A DNA stretch of 56,140 nt from Geitlerinema sp. BBD 1991-9. GTDB taxonomy: Bacteria; Cyanobacteriota; Cyanobacteriia; Cyanobacteriales; Geitlerinemataceae. Position numbers and translations under genes: made by a program. Below the pieces are notes generated by a model. The model was not told where the DNA came from and did not search any database. It worked only from the letters and a program-made list of their open reading frames with translations. The DNA lies in NCBI GenBank assembly GCA_001657325.1, contig LWRO01000028.1, positions 1 to 56,140 of the forward strand, written 5' to 3'. Shown one piece after another: positions 28,301-38,009 of the stretch (its first letter is position 1; each line of letters starts with the position of its first letter).

Positions 28301-29359
28301 TTAATGCAGCCAACCCCGCAGGCGACTGGCCACTTGGGGACGGCGCAACTTCCGCATGGCAGTGGTTTGAATTTGACGGACGCGCTCCCGCGACAGCTCG
28401 AATAAATTGCTGATTTCTTGAAGCGTTTGACGCTCTCCGCCGTCGAGTCCGTACCGTAGGGAAATAATTTCACTTTCTCGTTCGGTTAGGACTTCGTCGA
28501 GAACCTGGCGAATCCCTTGACACATGAGATTTTCGGTCACGCGATCGTCTGGGGAAGGATTTTTCGTATCTTCGAGAAGGTCGAGAACTTCGGTGTTATC
28601 TTCATCGCCGACGACGTGGTTCAGCGATAAGGAACGTTGACTGATACTTCGCAATTGTTGGAGTTGCTTGAGGGACAAATCCAGTGCGTTAGCCAGTTCG
28701 GATTCTGTTGGCTGTCGGTTGAGTTTTTGCCCGAGCGAGCGATAGGTTTTTTTGAGTTTGTTGAGTTTTTCAACGATATGAATGGGCAAACGAATCGTTC
28801 GTCCGTCGTTGGCAATCGTGCGCGTAATACCCTGGCGAATCCACCAGTAAGCATAGGTTGAAAACTTGTACCCTTTTTCAGGATCGAATTTTTCCGTGGC
28901 GCGGTTCAATCCTAATGCTCCTTCTTGAATGAGATCGAGAAACGGTACGCCGCGATTGAGATATCGTTTGGCGATCGAAACGACTAAACGCAGGTTCGAT
29001 CGAACCATCTTGCGCTGTGCGATATAACTGCGACGACATTGTCGTTCGAGCTGTTTTTCAGTGAATGCCATTGTCTGGGCGAGTTCTGCGAGGGTTGGCA
29101 GTCGCCCTAATGTTTCGGCCAGTTCTCCGCGTTTTTGCCGAATATCGGTGAGTTTGCGAACTTCACGGGCCAGGGTGAGTTCTTCGTCTCGACTGAGCAG
29201 CGGATATCTCGCCATTTCTTTGAAAAACGCACCGATCGCATCGTCCGAAGCGTTTTTTTCATACCCAGTGTGTTGAGCTTGGGCGATCGATGCTGTTCGA
29301 TCGAACTCACCCTCGTCAGAGGTCGATCGTGCTAGAATTTCCGCTGGATTCAACTTCAC
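28301..29359 (-). CDS. Group 2 RNA polymerase sigma factor (SigA/RpoD family)
   Basis: 352 aa. Region 1.2 begins near DDAIGAFFKEMARYPLLSRDEE, and there is no long region 1.1, as expected for group 2. Region 2 carries DLIQEGALGLNRA and YKFSTYAYWWIRQGITR, the -10-recognising helix. Region 3 has LPIHIVEKLNKLKK. Region 4 has LTERESEIISLRYGL and the -35 helix FELSRERVRQIQTTAMRKL. It should direct RNA polymerase to SigA-like promoters under stress or acclimation. Which cyanobacterial paralogue (SigB, C, D or E) it is cannot be decided by eye, so no symbol is given. The 259-base divergent region to the ABC gene is AT-rich and likely holds both promoters. Confidence 0.93.
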   Translation of the reverse strand: MKLNPAEILARSTSDEGEFDRTASIAQAQHTGYEKNASDDAIGAFFKEMARYPLLSRDEELTLAREVRKLTDIRQKRGELAETLGRLPTLAELAQTMAFTEKQLERQCRRSYIAQRKMVRSNLRLVVSIAKRYLNRGVPFLDLIQEGALGLNRATEKFDPEKGYKFSTYAYWWIRQGITRTIANDGRTIRLPIHIVEKLNKLKKTYRSLGQKLNRQPTESELANALDLSLKQLQQLRSISQRSLSLNHVVGDEDNTEVLDLLEDTKNPSPDDRVTENLMCQGIRQVLDEVLTERESEIISLRYGLDGGERQTLQEISNLFELSRERVRQIQTTAMRKLRRPQVASRLRGWLH

Positions 29360-29618
29360 CCAGAACCCCCTTTGGTGACTTCAGGTTTTTTTAATGAAAG
29401 GATAAGTTTTTAAATGCCTTAAATGTTTTGTTTGTTCCTATCATTTATTATAGTTTTTTCGTAAATCTGTGTCAAGCTCGCTGTTTCATTCAAGGCTTTA
29501 ACCGGTATTACAGCTCGTTAATTTTTCTTTTTTTAGAAGCCGATAAACAATTGTTTGCTAGTATTTATACAGGCAAAAGTCAAAGTATCCGTTTTTTCAA
29601 GATCGCCAATTTTACGGT

Positions 29619-30470
29619 ATGAATACTGCTGTATCGCTTCAAAACGTTCGCAAGGTTTACAACAACGTTTCCGTGGTTGACGATTTATCTTTCGAGATCG
29701 ATCGTGGAGAAATGTTCGGATTGCTCGGCCCGAACGGTGCGGGCAAATCGACTACAATTCGGATGCTGACGACTCTGACAAAACCCACGGAAGGCCACAT
29801 TCAGGTGGCAGGTTACGATGTCGTGCGCCAAGCTCGATACGCCAAGCAGTGTATTGGTGTGGTTTTACAACAGGTGAGTGTCGATGTCGATCTCACGGTT
29901 TGGGAAAATCTGGAGTATCACGGACGATTGCACCATATCCCCAACCCGGAACGACAACGTCGGATCGATCGATGGTTGGAGTACGTCGAACTGGTCGATC
30001 GTCGAGACGCACTGGTTAAAACGCTATCGGGTGGGATGAAAAGACGCTTGCAAATCGCTCGCGCCTTACTACACGAACCGCAAATCCTCTTTCTCGACGA
30101 GCCAACGGTCGGTCTCGACCCTCAAACGCGACGCCGGCTTTGGGAAATTATCTTAGATCTCAACAAACAAGGCATGACGATGCTCTTGACGACGCACTAT
30201 ATGGAAGAAGTCGAATATTTGTGCGATCGCATCGGCGTCATGGATAACGGGAAACTGATCGAACTCGGAACGCTCCATGAATTTCGGGCTAAACACGGTG
30301 AAGGTATTGTCGTCAAGCAAGCCGGAGAACGCCTCGATTATCAGTTCTTCGCAACGGTTGAAGACGCGAATGCCTATCTCGATCGACAGCCGGATAAAAC
30401 GGGAATGATGGTGAGATCGTCTAACTTAGAAGATATCTTCGTGGAACTCACAGGTCGTCAACTCGACTAA
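29619..30470 (+). CDS. ABC transporter ATP-binding protein (DrrA/ABC-2 type), orphan
   Basis: 283 aa. Walker A GPNGAGKST, Q-loop VVLQQ, signature LSGGMKRRLQ, Walker B ILFLDEPTVGLD and switch His in LLTTHYMEE are all intact. The C-terminal tail (about residues 215-283, ending LEDIFVELTGRQLD) is typical of the DrrA/CcmA-like ABC-2 group that drives export of drugs, lipids or polysaccharides. Such genes are normally followed by an ABC-2 permease gene. Here the next gene is convergent (a TPS exoprotein) and no permease is in the window, so the partner must be encoded elsewhere or lost. Confidence 0.9.
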   Translation: MNTAVSLQNVRKVYNNVSVVDDLSFEIDRGEMFGLLGPNGAGKSTTIRMLTTLTKPTEGHIQVAGYDVVRQARYAKQCIGVVLQQVSVDVDLTVWENLEYHGRLHHIPNPERQRRIDRWLEYVELVDRRDALVKTLSGGMKRRLQIARALLHEPQILFLDEPTVGLDPQTRRRLWEIILDLNKQGMTMLLTTHYMEEVEYLCDRIGVMDNGKLIELGTLHEFRAKHGEGIVVKQAGERLDYQFFATVEDANAYLDRQPDKTGMMVRSSNLEDIFVELTGRQLD

Positions 30471-30589
30471 ACCGAGTGCTAAAACCGTCTCGGCTGTTTG
30501 TGTTGAGGCGGTTTGTCGATCGAAAAAAATTTTGCTCTTCTTCTTTCTTCAACTGGCATCGATCTCGCCGTGTCGACGATCGATTCTGG

Positions 30590-33553
30590 CTATCGATCGA
30601 TCGCCACTCCTCGATCCCGACAACTCGGCAACGCGAGCGAGGTCGATCGACCGGAAACCAATTCCACCGAACCGTCCGCGTTCACCTGCCATCCCGTTGC
30701 TTCCTGGATGGTGTCAGGTGCTACCACTGGCTCGATCGACGAACTCGACTCCGTTTCCGAAACCACCAACGGCCGCGTATCTCGCCAAAGACGCAGCGGC
30801 AGTAATCCTCGGATCGGATCTTCCGGCAATCCGCCCCGCTGCGTGACCACGAACTCGCTTCCCGATCGCAACGCCGCACATCGATCGACCACTAATCCTG
30901 AAATATCGATCGGTTCGTTCGGCAATTCGACCAATCCCGATGTGGTTTCAACTTCGGGTTCTCGGATGTCCACCGTCCCGCTAAATGCCGCACCGAGAAG
31001 GGAGGTTGCTGTAATATCGCTTTCCGATGTCGTTCGATCGCGAAATGCGGTGCCAAAAATTCCCTGTGACTCGATCGTGACTCGTCCGCCCGAACTGAAT
31101 TCTGCGTTCGCGCTGATATCGCTATTTTCCAACGCCACGAGCGTATCGGTTTGGATAGAAATATTGCCCCCCGTCGCACTTCCCGTGGCGTTGGTGGTAA
31201 TGTTGCTGCCTCGGCGCAACTGTAAATTTCGCGATTCGATCGGGATGTTGGCATTATCTCCTTCAACGGTTTGAGCGCTGAGGGTTCCGCCATCGAGTAA
31301 CAATCGCTCGGCCCGAATATTGAGATCGCCTGTTGTGCCTTGTTGGCGACTACTGACGGAAATTTGCGCCCCGTCGCGAACGGACAATCGATCGGTTTCA
31401 ATGACAAGAGCGCCCGCATCTTCCACACCGGGAGAACTGGCAAACAATCCACTGATTGCGTTACCTTCGGCATCGGTGACGATCGAGGGAATCGCGCTGC
31501 CATCACTTCCGTTGTCGCTCAGGACGTTTCCACCAAGGCCTACGGCTTCGATCGAGTCTGTCGCTCTTACCTCCAAATTGCCACCCACACCGTCACCAAA
31601 CGTCGCTGTGGAAATTTGCCCGCCATCGCGTAGGCTCAACCGCACCGTTTCGATCGTAATGTTTCCGCCCGATCCCGTGCCGCGAGTGTTGACCTGCGCC
31701 CGAATCGTACTGGGAGTGTTGCTGTTGGGGCTGCTTAATTCGATCGATTCCGTCGCCCGAAGCACGATATTTCCACTCCCTCCGAGACTATCTGTTCCCG
31801 TGTCGATATTGCCACCATCGATGAGAAAGAGGTGTGGCGTGTTGATGTCGATATAGCCGCCATTTCCTTCGGCGTTAGGACGAACGGCTGCCAGAATTGC
31901 ACTCGTTCGCGCCCCCGATCTCCCCGACAGCGTGACGGATTCTGTGGTTCGTATCGTGATATTGCCGCTATTTCCCCGACCAAACGTATCGGCGGTGACC
32001 ACGGCCCCATTGAGAACGGCGAGTTCTCCCGTTTCAACGATAATGCTGCCACCGTCTCCCGTGGCATTCGATCGAACGACACTATCGAGGCGAGTCGGCA
32101 AATTCAAGATTTGAGCCAGTTCGATTCGATCTCGCACGCGAACGTCTAACTGTCCGCCATTTCCAACACCATCGGTCACTGCCGAAATATTACTTCCGCG
32201 AACCGTCAACTGATTGGCGTTAATGCGAACCAATCCCCCATGTCCCGCACCGAAGGTATCGCTAGAAATCTGAGCGCCTCCTTCGACTTGCAACTCGGGT
32301 GTTTCGATGTGGATGTTTCCGCCGTTCCCCGTTGCATTCGATAAGACCGATGAAAACAGACCGATTGGCATATTGGCGGGTGTATCGGGCATGGGATTTT
32401 GCGGATTTCCCGGCCGGCTTCCCATCATGGGAGGCGCTCCCATTCCTCCGGACGATCGATCCATCTGGGAGGTTAGCACGACGTTCTCGCGCGATCGAAC
32501 CGTGATATGACCCGCATCGCCGCGACCCCTTGTTGCTACGGAAACGGCCGAATCGCTCAAAAATACGGAATCCGCCTCGATCGAAATATCGCCACCCATC
32601 CCCAACGAGTTCTCGGAGACTTGGTTGACAATTTTGCTATTTTGTGATACCGAAAATCGCCCTGTTGCACGAATGTCAATATCGCCAGCGCTCGCACCCG
32701 GAACACCGCGTTCTTCGACAATTCCCGCCTGTAACGCACTGGCTTCTAAACTGACGTTGCGAGCTTCGATCGAAATCTGTCCATCGCGATCGTCGCGAAC
32801 GTCAATTTGCGCTCCGTCCAGTAACGTTACATCTGCTCGATCGACACCTTCGTCGAACCTCACCACCATCGATCGATCGTTCAACGCCACCGTTCCCATA
32901 TCTGCTAATCCACCGAGTTCGATCGATCCCCCCGGAACTTCGATCGTCGTTCCGTTGAGAAGAACGTTTCCTCCAAGTAGAGAAAGGGTTCGATTGTGTT
33001 CCAACCTCAACAGCGCCTGTTGGAGTTGAATGGAAGCCGGCGAACGACCGTATTGCAATCCCACGGGGACGTTCACTGACAGTAACGGCGTTTGAGGCTC
33101 GATCGCACTAAACATCGCACCATCATCGAACTGTAACGCATTCGCCGTACTCACCCACAGCGAACCGCCAATATCGAGGCTTGCGTTGGCGCCAAAAATC
33201 CAACCTCGAGGATTAATCAGAAATAAATTCGCATTTCCGTTGGCTTGGAGGAGTCCGTCGATTTCTGAAACGCGCCCACCGGTTACGCGAGTAATAATGT
33301 TGTCGATCGAAGTTGCATTATCGAACCGAGCGGTTTCTCCCGTGCGCACGTTAAAGTCTTCAAAACTGTGAAACAAATTGGTTCCGGCTTCTGTTCCCCC
33401 AGTAATATTGAGGATTTCACCGACTCGATCGATCCTCGAAGCATTGGGCAACGTATCATCGGGAACGATTTGAGCTGCGATCTGAGCGGGAAACACGGCC
33501 ACTGTCGCGAGAGTGGCAAAAGCAGTCGAGAACGAACGAAGCCGAGCGCACAT
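30590..33553 (-). CDS. Two-partner-secretion (filamentous haemagglutinin N-terminal) exoprotein
   Basis: 987 aa. The signal peptide ends near AQIAA-QIVPD, after which the TPS domain begins (IVPDDTLPNASRIDRV, FHSFEDFNV, LINPRGWIFGANASLDIGG). The body is a long run of beta-helix-type repeats with GNGGxIxIET, LxVRDGAQIS and TFGxGxxGN patterns and few cysteines. A C-terminal conserved block has RCAALRSGSEFVVTQRGGLPEDP. This is the architecture of cyanobacterial TPS exoproteins exported through an outer-membrane TpsB pore; no TpsB gene is in the window. A paralogue lies at 41330-43882. Here the usual NPNG motif reads NPRG. Adhesion or surface coating is likely, but the ligand is unknown. Confidence 0.88.
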   Translation of the reverse strand: MCARLRSFSTAFATLATVAVFPAQIAAQIVPDDTLPNASRIDRVGEILNITGGTEAGTNLFHSFEDFNVRTGETARFDNATSIDNIITRVTGGRVSEIDGLLQANGNANLFLINPRGWIFGANASLDIGGSLWVSTANALQFDDGAMFSAIEPQTPLLSVNVPVGLQYGRSPASIQLQQALLRLEHNRTLSLLGGNVLLNGTTIEVPGGSIELGGLADMGTVALNDRSMVVRFDEGVDRADVTLLDGAQIDVRDDRDGQISIEARNVSLEASALQAGIVEERGVPGASAGDIDIRATGRFSVSQNSKIVNQVSENSLGMGGDISIEADSVFLSDSAVSVATRGRGDAGHITVRSRENVVLTSQMDRSSGGMGAPPMMGSRPGNPQNPMPDTPANMPIGLFSSVLSNATGNGGNIHIETPELQVEGGAQISSDTFGAGHGGLVRINANQLTVRGSNISAVTDGVGNGGQLDVRVRDRIELAQILNLPTRLDSVVRSNATGDGGSIIVETGELAVLNGAVVTADTFGRGNSGNITIRTTESVTLSGRSGARTSAILAAVRPNAEGNGGYIDINTPHLFLIDGGNIDTGTDSLGGSGNIVLRATESIELSSPNSNTPSTIRAQVNTRGTGSGGNITIETVRLSLRDGGQISTATFGDGVGGNLEVRATDSIEAVGLGGNVLSDNGSDGSAIPSIVTDAEGNAISGLFASSPGVEDAGALVIETDRLSVRDGAQISVSSRQQGTTGDLNIRAERLLLDGGTLSAQTVEGDNANIPIESRNLQLRRGSNITTNATGSATGGNISIQTDTLVALENSDISANAEFSSGGRVTIESQGIFGTAFRDRTTSESDITATSLLGAAFSGTVDIREPEVETTSGLVELPNEPIDISGLVVDRCAALRSGSEFVVTQRGGLPEDPIRGLLPLRLWRDTRPLVVSETESSSSIEPVVAPDTIQEATGWQVNADGSVELVSGRSTSLALPSCRDRGVAIDR

Positions 33554-33822
33554 GGAATTTACAATTGGCGATTTTGAGAAATCGTAATGAGGTCGATATG
33601 ACTATCTTAGCTATCTCGCAATATCGCTCGTGGTGAGAGTGGAAGATAACTTGAGGATGAGTGACGAGAGAAGTGTTATTCGAGCGAGCGTAAATATCTC
33701 CTCACCCACAACGGGTGACGGGTGACGGGTGACGGGTAACGGGTAACTGTTACCGCGTTTTCAGCACAAAAAACTGATGGAGACTTCCCCCCACCAGTTG
33801 TATCGTTCGTTTCGATCGAGCT
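33554..33822. other. Gap between the TPS exoprotein gene and map, with heptamer array
   Basis: 269 bases without a gene. It holds the heptamer array at 33712-33753, followed directly by GGTAAC-T-GTTACC (33743-33755), a small hairpin that could end map transcription on neither strand convincingly. The promoter of the exoprotein gene should lie next to 33554. Confidence 0.45.
33712..33753. repeat. Heptamer tandem repeat, CGGGTGA/CGGGTAA units
   Basis: Three CGGGTGA units followed by two CGGGTAA units. The reverse complement (GTTACCC/GTCACCC) belongs to the same seven-base family as 169-213 and 37911-37948. It ends in a GGTAACTGTTACC palindrome. Confidence 0.8.
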
Positions 33823-34677
33823 TTAAACCAGACTTCGATCGCTGAGAATTTCGTAACCGTCTTCCGTTACTAAAACCGTATGCTCGAACTGCGCCGATAG
33901 GGAATTATCCACCGTTACAGCCGTCCACTTATCCGATAGAATGCGCGTGTGTTTCGAGCCAGCGTTGAGAATCGGCTCGATGGCCAAGGTCATCCCCGCC
34001 CGCAGTTTGACGTTCGGCATTTCGCGGGTGCGGAAATTAAACACGGACGGTTCTTCGTGGAGGTTGCGGCCGACCCCGTGTCCCGTAAACTCTTCAACGA
34101 CGCTAAATCCGTTGGCTTCGACGTGGTCTTGAATCGCGCCTGCTAAATCGAGCAGGTACGCCCCAGCTTTCACTTGTTCGATACCTTTATATAAGGCTTC
34201 TTCCGCCACGCGAACTAACTTTGCAGCTTCGGGTGAAACTTGTCCGACTGCAATCGTCAGACAAGAGTCGCCGTGGAAACCTTGGAAAAACGCTCCCGTA
34301 TCGACCTTTAACACGTCGCCTTCTTGAATAACCCGTTTTTTGTTGGGGATACCGTGGACGACTTCATTGTTCAGACTGGCACAAATCGAAGCAGGAAAGC
34401 CATGATACCCTTTAAAACTGGGTTTAGCACCCATTTCTCGAATGCGTTTTTCAGCGTGAGCGTCGAGATCGGCAGTCGTCATCCCCGGTTGGGTCATCTC
34501 TGAGATTTCTTTGAGAACAGTGGCAACGATCTTCGCCGACTGTCGCATAATCTCGATTTCGCGTTTCGATTTGATTTCAATGCGACGACGTTCTTTCTTC
34601 AAACCGGGAAGCTGCGATTTTTTTTGGGTTTTGGGTTTTTGAGCTGAAGTCGCTAGTAAATCGCTAAAAATATTCAT
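33823..34677 (-). CDS. map: Type I methionine aminopeptidase
   Basis: 284 aa. It removes the N-terminal Met from new proteins. Metal ligands are visible in order: Asp in LKVDTGAFF, Asp in HGDSCLTI, His in [15 protein letters not shown], Glu in LAIEPIL and Glu in [17 protein letters not shown]. The substrate His is in NNEVVHGIP. About 40 residues precede the usual start region ([14 protein letters not shown]) and are basic and low complexity ([19 protein letters not shown]). This may be an extension that contacts the ribosome, or the true start may be later. There is no zinc-finger extension. Confidence 0.94.
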   Translation of the reverse strand: MNIFSDLLATSAQKPKTQKKSQLPGLKKERRRIEIKSKREIEIMRQSAKIVATVLKEISEMTQPGMTTADLDAHAEKRIREMGAKPSFKGYHGFPASICASLNNEVVHGIPNKKRVIQEGDVLKVDTGAFFQGFHGDSCLTIAVGQVSPEAAKLVRVAEEALYKGIEQVKAGAYLLDLAGAIQDHVEANGFSVVEEFTGHGVGRNLHEEPSVFNFRTREMPNVKLRAGMTLAIEPILNAGSKHTRILSDKWTAVTVDNSLSAQFEHTVLVTEDGYEILSDRSLV

Positions 34678-34870
34678 GGGGATGCTTTCGAGTGCCTATC
34701 GATTGTTGATGGGAGAGTCCTACCACCGACCGCTCACGGCGAATGTAACTGCGAAAAGTTATCAATGCAATCGGAATCGGTCAACTGGGTACAGTTCGAT
34801 CGAGTCGTTCGCTCAGACGCGGTCTTTATTTAAGTTAACAGATTCGACTCGATCGAGCCGAATCTCGTAG

Positions 34871-35404
34871 CTACGCAGACTGTTGGGGTGCGACGATGCG
34901 AATTCTTCCTGTCATGCCAGCTTCGGTGTGGCCGGGGATCGTACATCGAAGGTTGTAGGTTCCCGGTTTTTCGGGGACGAACACCCATTCGGCTTCGGCC
35001 CCCGGTTTGAGTTCCAACTCGTGAATTGCCCCTTTAATCTCGACGTTCCCAGCTTCGACTTTGCGCGTCCAACTGGCATCGGCAAAGTCTTTTGCGGTGA
35101 AGTAATGCTTTTGAGGGCTGGGGTTGTTTAACAGGAGTTTGTAGGTGCGTCCGGCCGCAAACTCAAAGGAATTGGGGAAAAATTTGAGTTCGTTGGCAGC
35201 GTTTCCCAAGCTCACTCGGACTTCCGTGGCCTTGACGCGGGCGATCGAGGTGGGTAAATCGAACTCAGCCGCCATGACCTGACCGGTATTGAAGAGGTTG
35301 ACGGCAACAGCGAGGACAAGAACGACGATCGATTGGGCGATCGAGCATAAATACGATACGGTCACGAACGTATTCTCCATACTCATATCGGGTTTGCGAT
35401 CCAT
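34871..35404 (-). CDS. Secreted type-1 copper (cupredoxin) protein
   Basis: 177 aa from 35404; Met7 and Met9 are also possible starts. A signal peptide (VVLVLAVAVNLFNTG) ends at about VMA-AEF, so the mature protein is periplasmic or lumenal. Copper ligands: His in PSPQKHYFTA, then Cys-x4-His-x4-Met in LRCTIPGHTEAGM. True plastocyanin has Cys-x2-His-x4-Met (CEPHRGAGM). The longer loop with CTIPGH is closer to auracyanin- or azurin-like cupredoxins, so petE is not assigned. It should carry single electrons; whether it serves photosynthesis, respiration or copper handling is open. It stands alone, minus strand, between map and the receiver-kinase gene. Confidence 0.8.
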   Translation of the reverse strand: MDRKPDMSMENTFVTVSYLCSIAQSIVVLVLAVAVNLFNTGQVMAAEFDLPTSIARVKATEVRVSLGNAANELKFFPNSFEFAAGRTYKLLLNNPSPQKHYFTAKDFADASWTRKVEAGNVEIKGAIHELELKPGAEAEWVFVPEKPGTYNLRCTIPGHTEAGMTGRIRIVAPQQSA

Positions 35405-36066
35405 TGTCGCACTCGATCGAGCAGAGCGGTACGGAATTTGCGATCTTGAATCCTCGGATACACATACAAAGCTTCGGTATTTTTACCTGTGCTTCTGCGT
35501 GCGATCGCCGATATTTGAGACACATACTTTTGCTGATTTTGAGGTGTACGTTCTCGCGGTTGACAGCCGTTGAAGCGAACGATATAAAATTGAAGCAGCA
35601 CCAAGAAAAATCGAACTTTTGTTAAGTCGGCTACTTTTTAAGTCTATGGTTTATGTCAAAAAATAAACAAAGACTCAAAATCGTTAATATCTTATGACAA
35701 TTCTTCACGTCTACAGACTGGCTTATATTTCCGATCGTCTATTGAGTGGCATTTTGCAATTTTTTGTCAAAAATATTTGAGTCGTGTATTGGCGTTCTCT
35801 GGAGTTTTACATTTTTTTTACGTATAAACTTCCCAGAACCGTCTGAAATTGCCTAAAATCCTACATATAGGGGATTCAATGCGCTCAAAATTCATCTATT
35901 CATTCACTCGTTTGTTAAATATCAATTCAATCCAATTTGAATTCACGATGCGGATTGTCAGGCTAACTTCAAAGCGTCGATCTGCTGAATCCTAGGATCG
36001 TTCGTAAACACTCTTAAACGTAAATGCCAACCCCCTACAGCATAAAAATCTACGGTAAGAATTCCC
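35405..36066. other. AT-rich gap between the cupredoxin and receiver-kinase genes
   Basis: About 660 bases between two divergent genes. Short open frames exist, but none has coding character. Expected contents are the promoters of both flanking genes. I could not pick a specific -10/-35 pair and saw no RNA gene. Confidence 0.5.
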
Positions 36067-37461
36067 ATGAATACTCAACGGTTGACTCCATCTCATATCG
36101 ACGAACTCCTCAGTCGTCCGATCGAACTCTCCGACGAAAAAATTTTAATTATTGACGATTCGCCGTACCTGCTTGCGGCCATGCTGCGGAAATATGGATA
36201 CGACGTGCATAGCACCACCGACAGCACTCAGGCGTGCCAAATCGCAGCCGATCTCGACCCTGATTTAATTTTGCTCGACATTATCATGCCGGAAACGAGC
36301 GGCTACGAAGTTTGCGAAAAGCTCAAAGCTACGGCGGAAACCCGAAACATTCCCGTAATTTTCATCAGCGCCCGCCAAGAGGCGATCGATCGAATCAAAG
36401 CGTTCCAAGCGGGCGGTGCGGACTATATCTGCAAACAATTCCAATTCGCTGAAGCTCTCGTCAGAATCGAGAACCAACTCAAACAGCGACGACTGCAAAA
36501 ACAACTTCAAGCCTCCGAAGCCACCGCCCGCGAAAAATCGCAACTCCTCACCCAAGTACTTCAGCAAGTCCAGCAAACCCAGTCGCAACTGGTGCAACAG
36601 GCCAAAATGTCGAGTATCGGGCAACTCGTGGCAGGGGTTGCCCACGAAATCAACAATCCCGTCAACTTTATCTACGGAAATTTGACCCATCTTTCCGAAT
36701 ATACCAACAGTCTCATGGACTTGCTGCAACTGTACCAACAGGCGTTACCCGCATCGTCGCCAGACATTGAAGCAACCATCGAAGAAATCGATCTCGACTT
36801 TATTCAAGGGGACTTACCGAAGCTTGTGGATTCGATGCGAGTCGGTACTGAACGCATTCAACAAATCGTTCGATCGTTGCGAAATTTCTCGCATCTCGAC
36901 CAAGCCGAGGTGAAAGCCGTCGATCTTCACGAAGGTCTCGACAACACGCTCACAATTCTCCAACACCGCCTCAAAGCCAAGTTCGATCGAGCGGAAATTC
37001 AATTGAGTAAGTCTTACGGCCAGATCCCCAAAATCGAGTGTCACGCCGGACAACTCAACCAAGTGTTTACGAACGTTTTCGCCAATGCCATCGATGCCCT
37101 AGAAGAACGCCGTCGCTTGTCTCTGCGCTCTCCTTCACAGCCCCACCTCCTACCCACCATTTCTATTGAAACCTATCTCAAAGAAAACGATCGAGTTTGT
37201 ATCGTCATTGCCGATAACGGAACGGGGATGTCTGAAGTCGTGCGTCAGCAAATGTTCGACCCGTTCTTCACCACCAAAGATATCGGTGTGGGAACGGGTT
37301 TAGGAATGTCGATTAGCTATCAAATCGTCGTCGAAAAACACGGGGGCAACATTCACTGTGATTCCCTTCCCGGGAAAGGTACGACCTTTACTATTGAAAT
37401 TCCCATCAAGGTGGTCGAGGCACGCAAACCGTTGGCTGTGGCTCTCCAAGAAGCCTGTTAA
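36067..37461 (+). CDS. Receiver-histidine kinase (N-terminal REC domain)
   Basis: 464 aa, soluble. REC domain at residues 25-145: acidic pair Asp30/Asp31, phospho-acceptor Asp71 in LLDIIMPETSG, Ser in FISARQ, and Lys near 123 in YICKQFQ, where the usual KPF is KQF. A coiled coil (about 145-180) leads to HisKA with VAHEINNPVNF (phospho-His near 194). HATPase follows: N box NAIDALEE, DNGTGMSE, PFFTTKDIG, GTGLGMSISY. The kinase core is a close paralogue of the membrane kinase at 5744-8422. Input is probably phosphorylation of the REC by another kinase, so it looks like a middle step of a phosphorelay. It convergently overlaps the VOC gene by four bases. Confidence 0.92.
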   Translation: MNTQRLTPSHIDELLSRPIELSDEKILIIDDSPYLLAAMLRKYGYDVHSTTDSTQACQIAADLDPDLILLDIIMPETSGYEVCEKLKATAETRNIPVIFISARQEAIDRIKAFQAGGADYICKQFQFAEALVRIENQLKQRRLQKQLQASEATAREKSQLLTQVLQQVQQTQSQLVQQAKMSSIGQLVAGVAHEINNPVNFIYGNLTHLSEYTNSLMDLLQLYQQALPASSPDIEATIEEIDLDFIQGDLPKLVDSMRVGTERIQQIVRSLRNFSHLDQAEVKAVDLHEGLDNTLTILQHRLKAKFDRAEIQLSKSYGQIPKIECHAGQLNQVFTNVFANAIDALEERRRLSLRSPSQPHLLPTISIETYLKENDRVCIVIADNGTGMSEVVRQQMFDPFFTTKDIGVGTGLGMSISYQIVVEKHGGNIHCDSLPGKGTTFTIEIPIKVVEARKPLAVALQEAC

Positions 37462-37904
37462 CGGGAAATTTCAGCCGTTCGGCGAATAAATTCCAATGGC
37501 AATCCATCGCTATCGGCGACAAACGCCACGTCGTAAACTGTGTTGCCAATCTGTTGTTGCTGAGGTTCTAGGAGAATCCGAAGTGGACGGACTGCTTCGG
37601 GGTTTTCCTGTGAGGCTAACTCAAAGCGCGTTTTCAGCGCATCGAGCCAGGCGGGGAGATCCTCAGTCGTGTCTGTTAAGTCAAAAGACAGGTGGTAATA
37701 CCCGACGTAGTGTTCGTCGGAAAACGCATCTGGGGCAGGTTTCGGTTCGGGAATTTGAATCAGTTCGATTCGGCCGTTCAGTCCTTCCATCCAACAGGCG
37801 AGGGTGTAACCTGTCGTAAACCGTTCGCAGACGGTAAAACCGAGCAGTTCGTAAAATGCAATCGCCCGGTGAATGTCAGCAGTGCAAATCGAAACGTGAT
37901 GCAT
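37458..37904 (-). CDS. VOC (glyoxalase/bleomycin-resistance) family protein
   Basis: 148 aa, two beta-alpha-beta-beta-beta modules. The first starts MHHVSICTADIHRAIAFYELLGFTV and the second is near YVGYYHLSFDLTDTT. It ends with DVAFVADSDGLPLEFI, the usual last strand carrying a metal-ligand Glu. His3, Glu in IELIQIPEP, His in YYHLSF and Glu in LEFI could form the four-residue metal site. This resembles glyoxalase I, but members catalyse many reactions, so the substrate is open. The gene shares four bases with the end of the receiver-kinase gene on the other strand. Confidence 0.82.
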   Translation of the reverse strand: MHHVSICTADIHRAIAFYELLGFTVCERFTTGYTLACWMEGLNGRIELIQIPEPKPAPDAFSDEHYVGYYHLSFDLTDTTEDLPAWLDALKTRFELASQENPEAVRPLRILLEPQQQQIGNTVYDVAFVADSDGLPLEFIRRTAEISR

Positions 37905-37910
37905 AACTCA

Positions 37911-37948
37911 GTTACCCGTCACCAGTTACCCGTTATCAGTTACCAGTG
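37911..37948. repeat. Heptamer tandem repeat upstream of the VOC gene
   Basis: Units GTTACCC, GTCACCA, GTTACCC, GTTATCA, GTTACCA in series, starting seven bases before the VOC start codon. They are the same family as 169-213 and 33712-33753. The position means any promoter of the VOC gene must overlap the repeats. Confidence 0.75.
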
Positions 37949-38009
37949 AAAACGGTTTTCAGCTCGTCGGTTATCGATTGTCTCCGTTGCCCCCCATTTC
38001 GCTGCTTCG

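Noticed and set aside
29428-29622. 64-codon frame just before the ABC ATPase gene
   Set aside because: Phe/Tyr/Leu-rich translation of an AT-rich promoter region; no ribosome site and no recognised family.
34871-35404. Plastocyanin petE
   Set aside because: The Cys-His spacing of the copper loop is wrong for plastocyanin.
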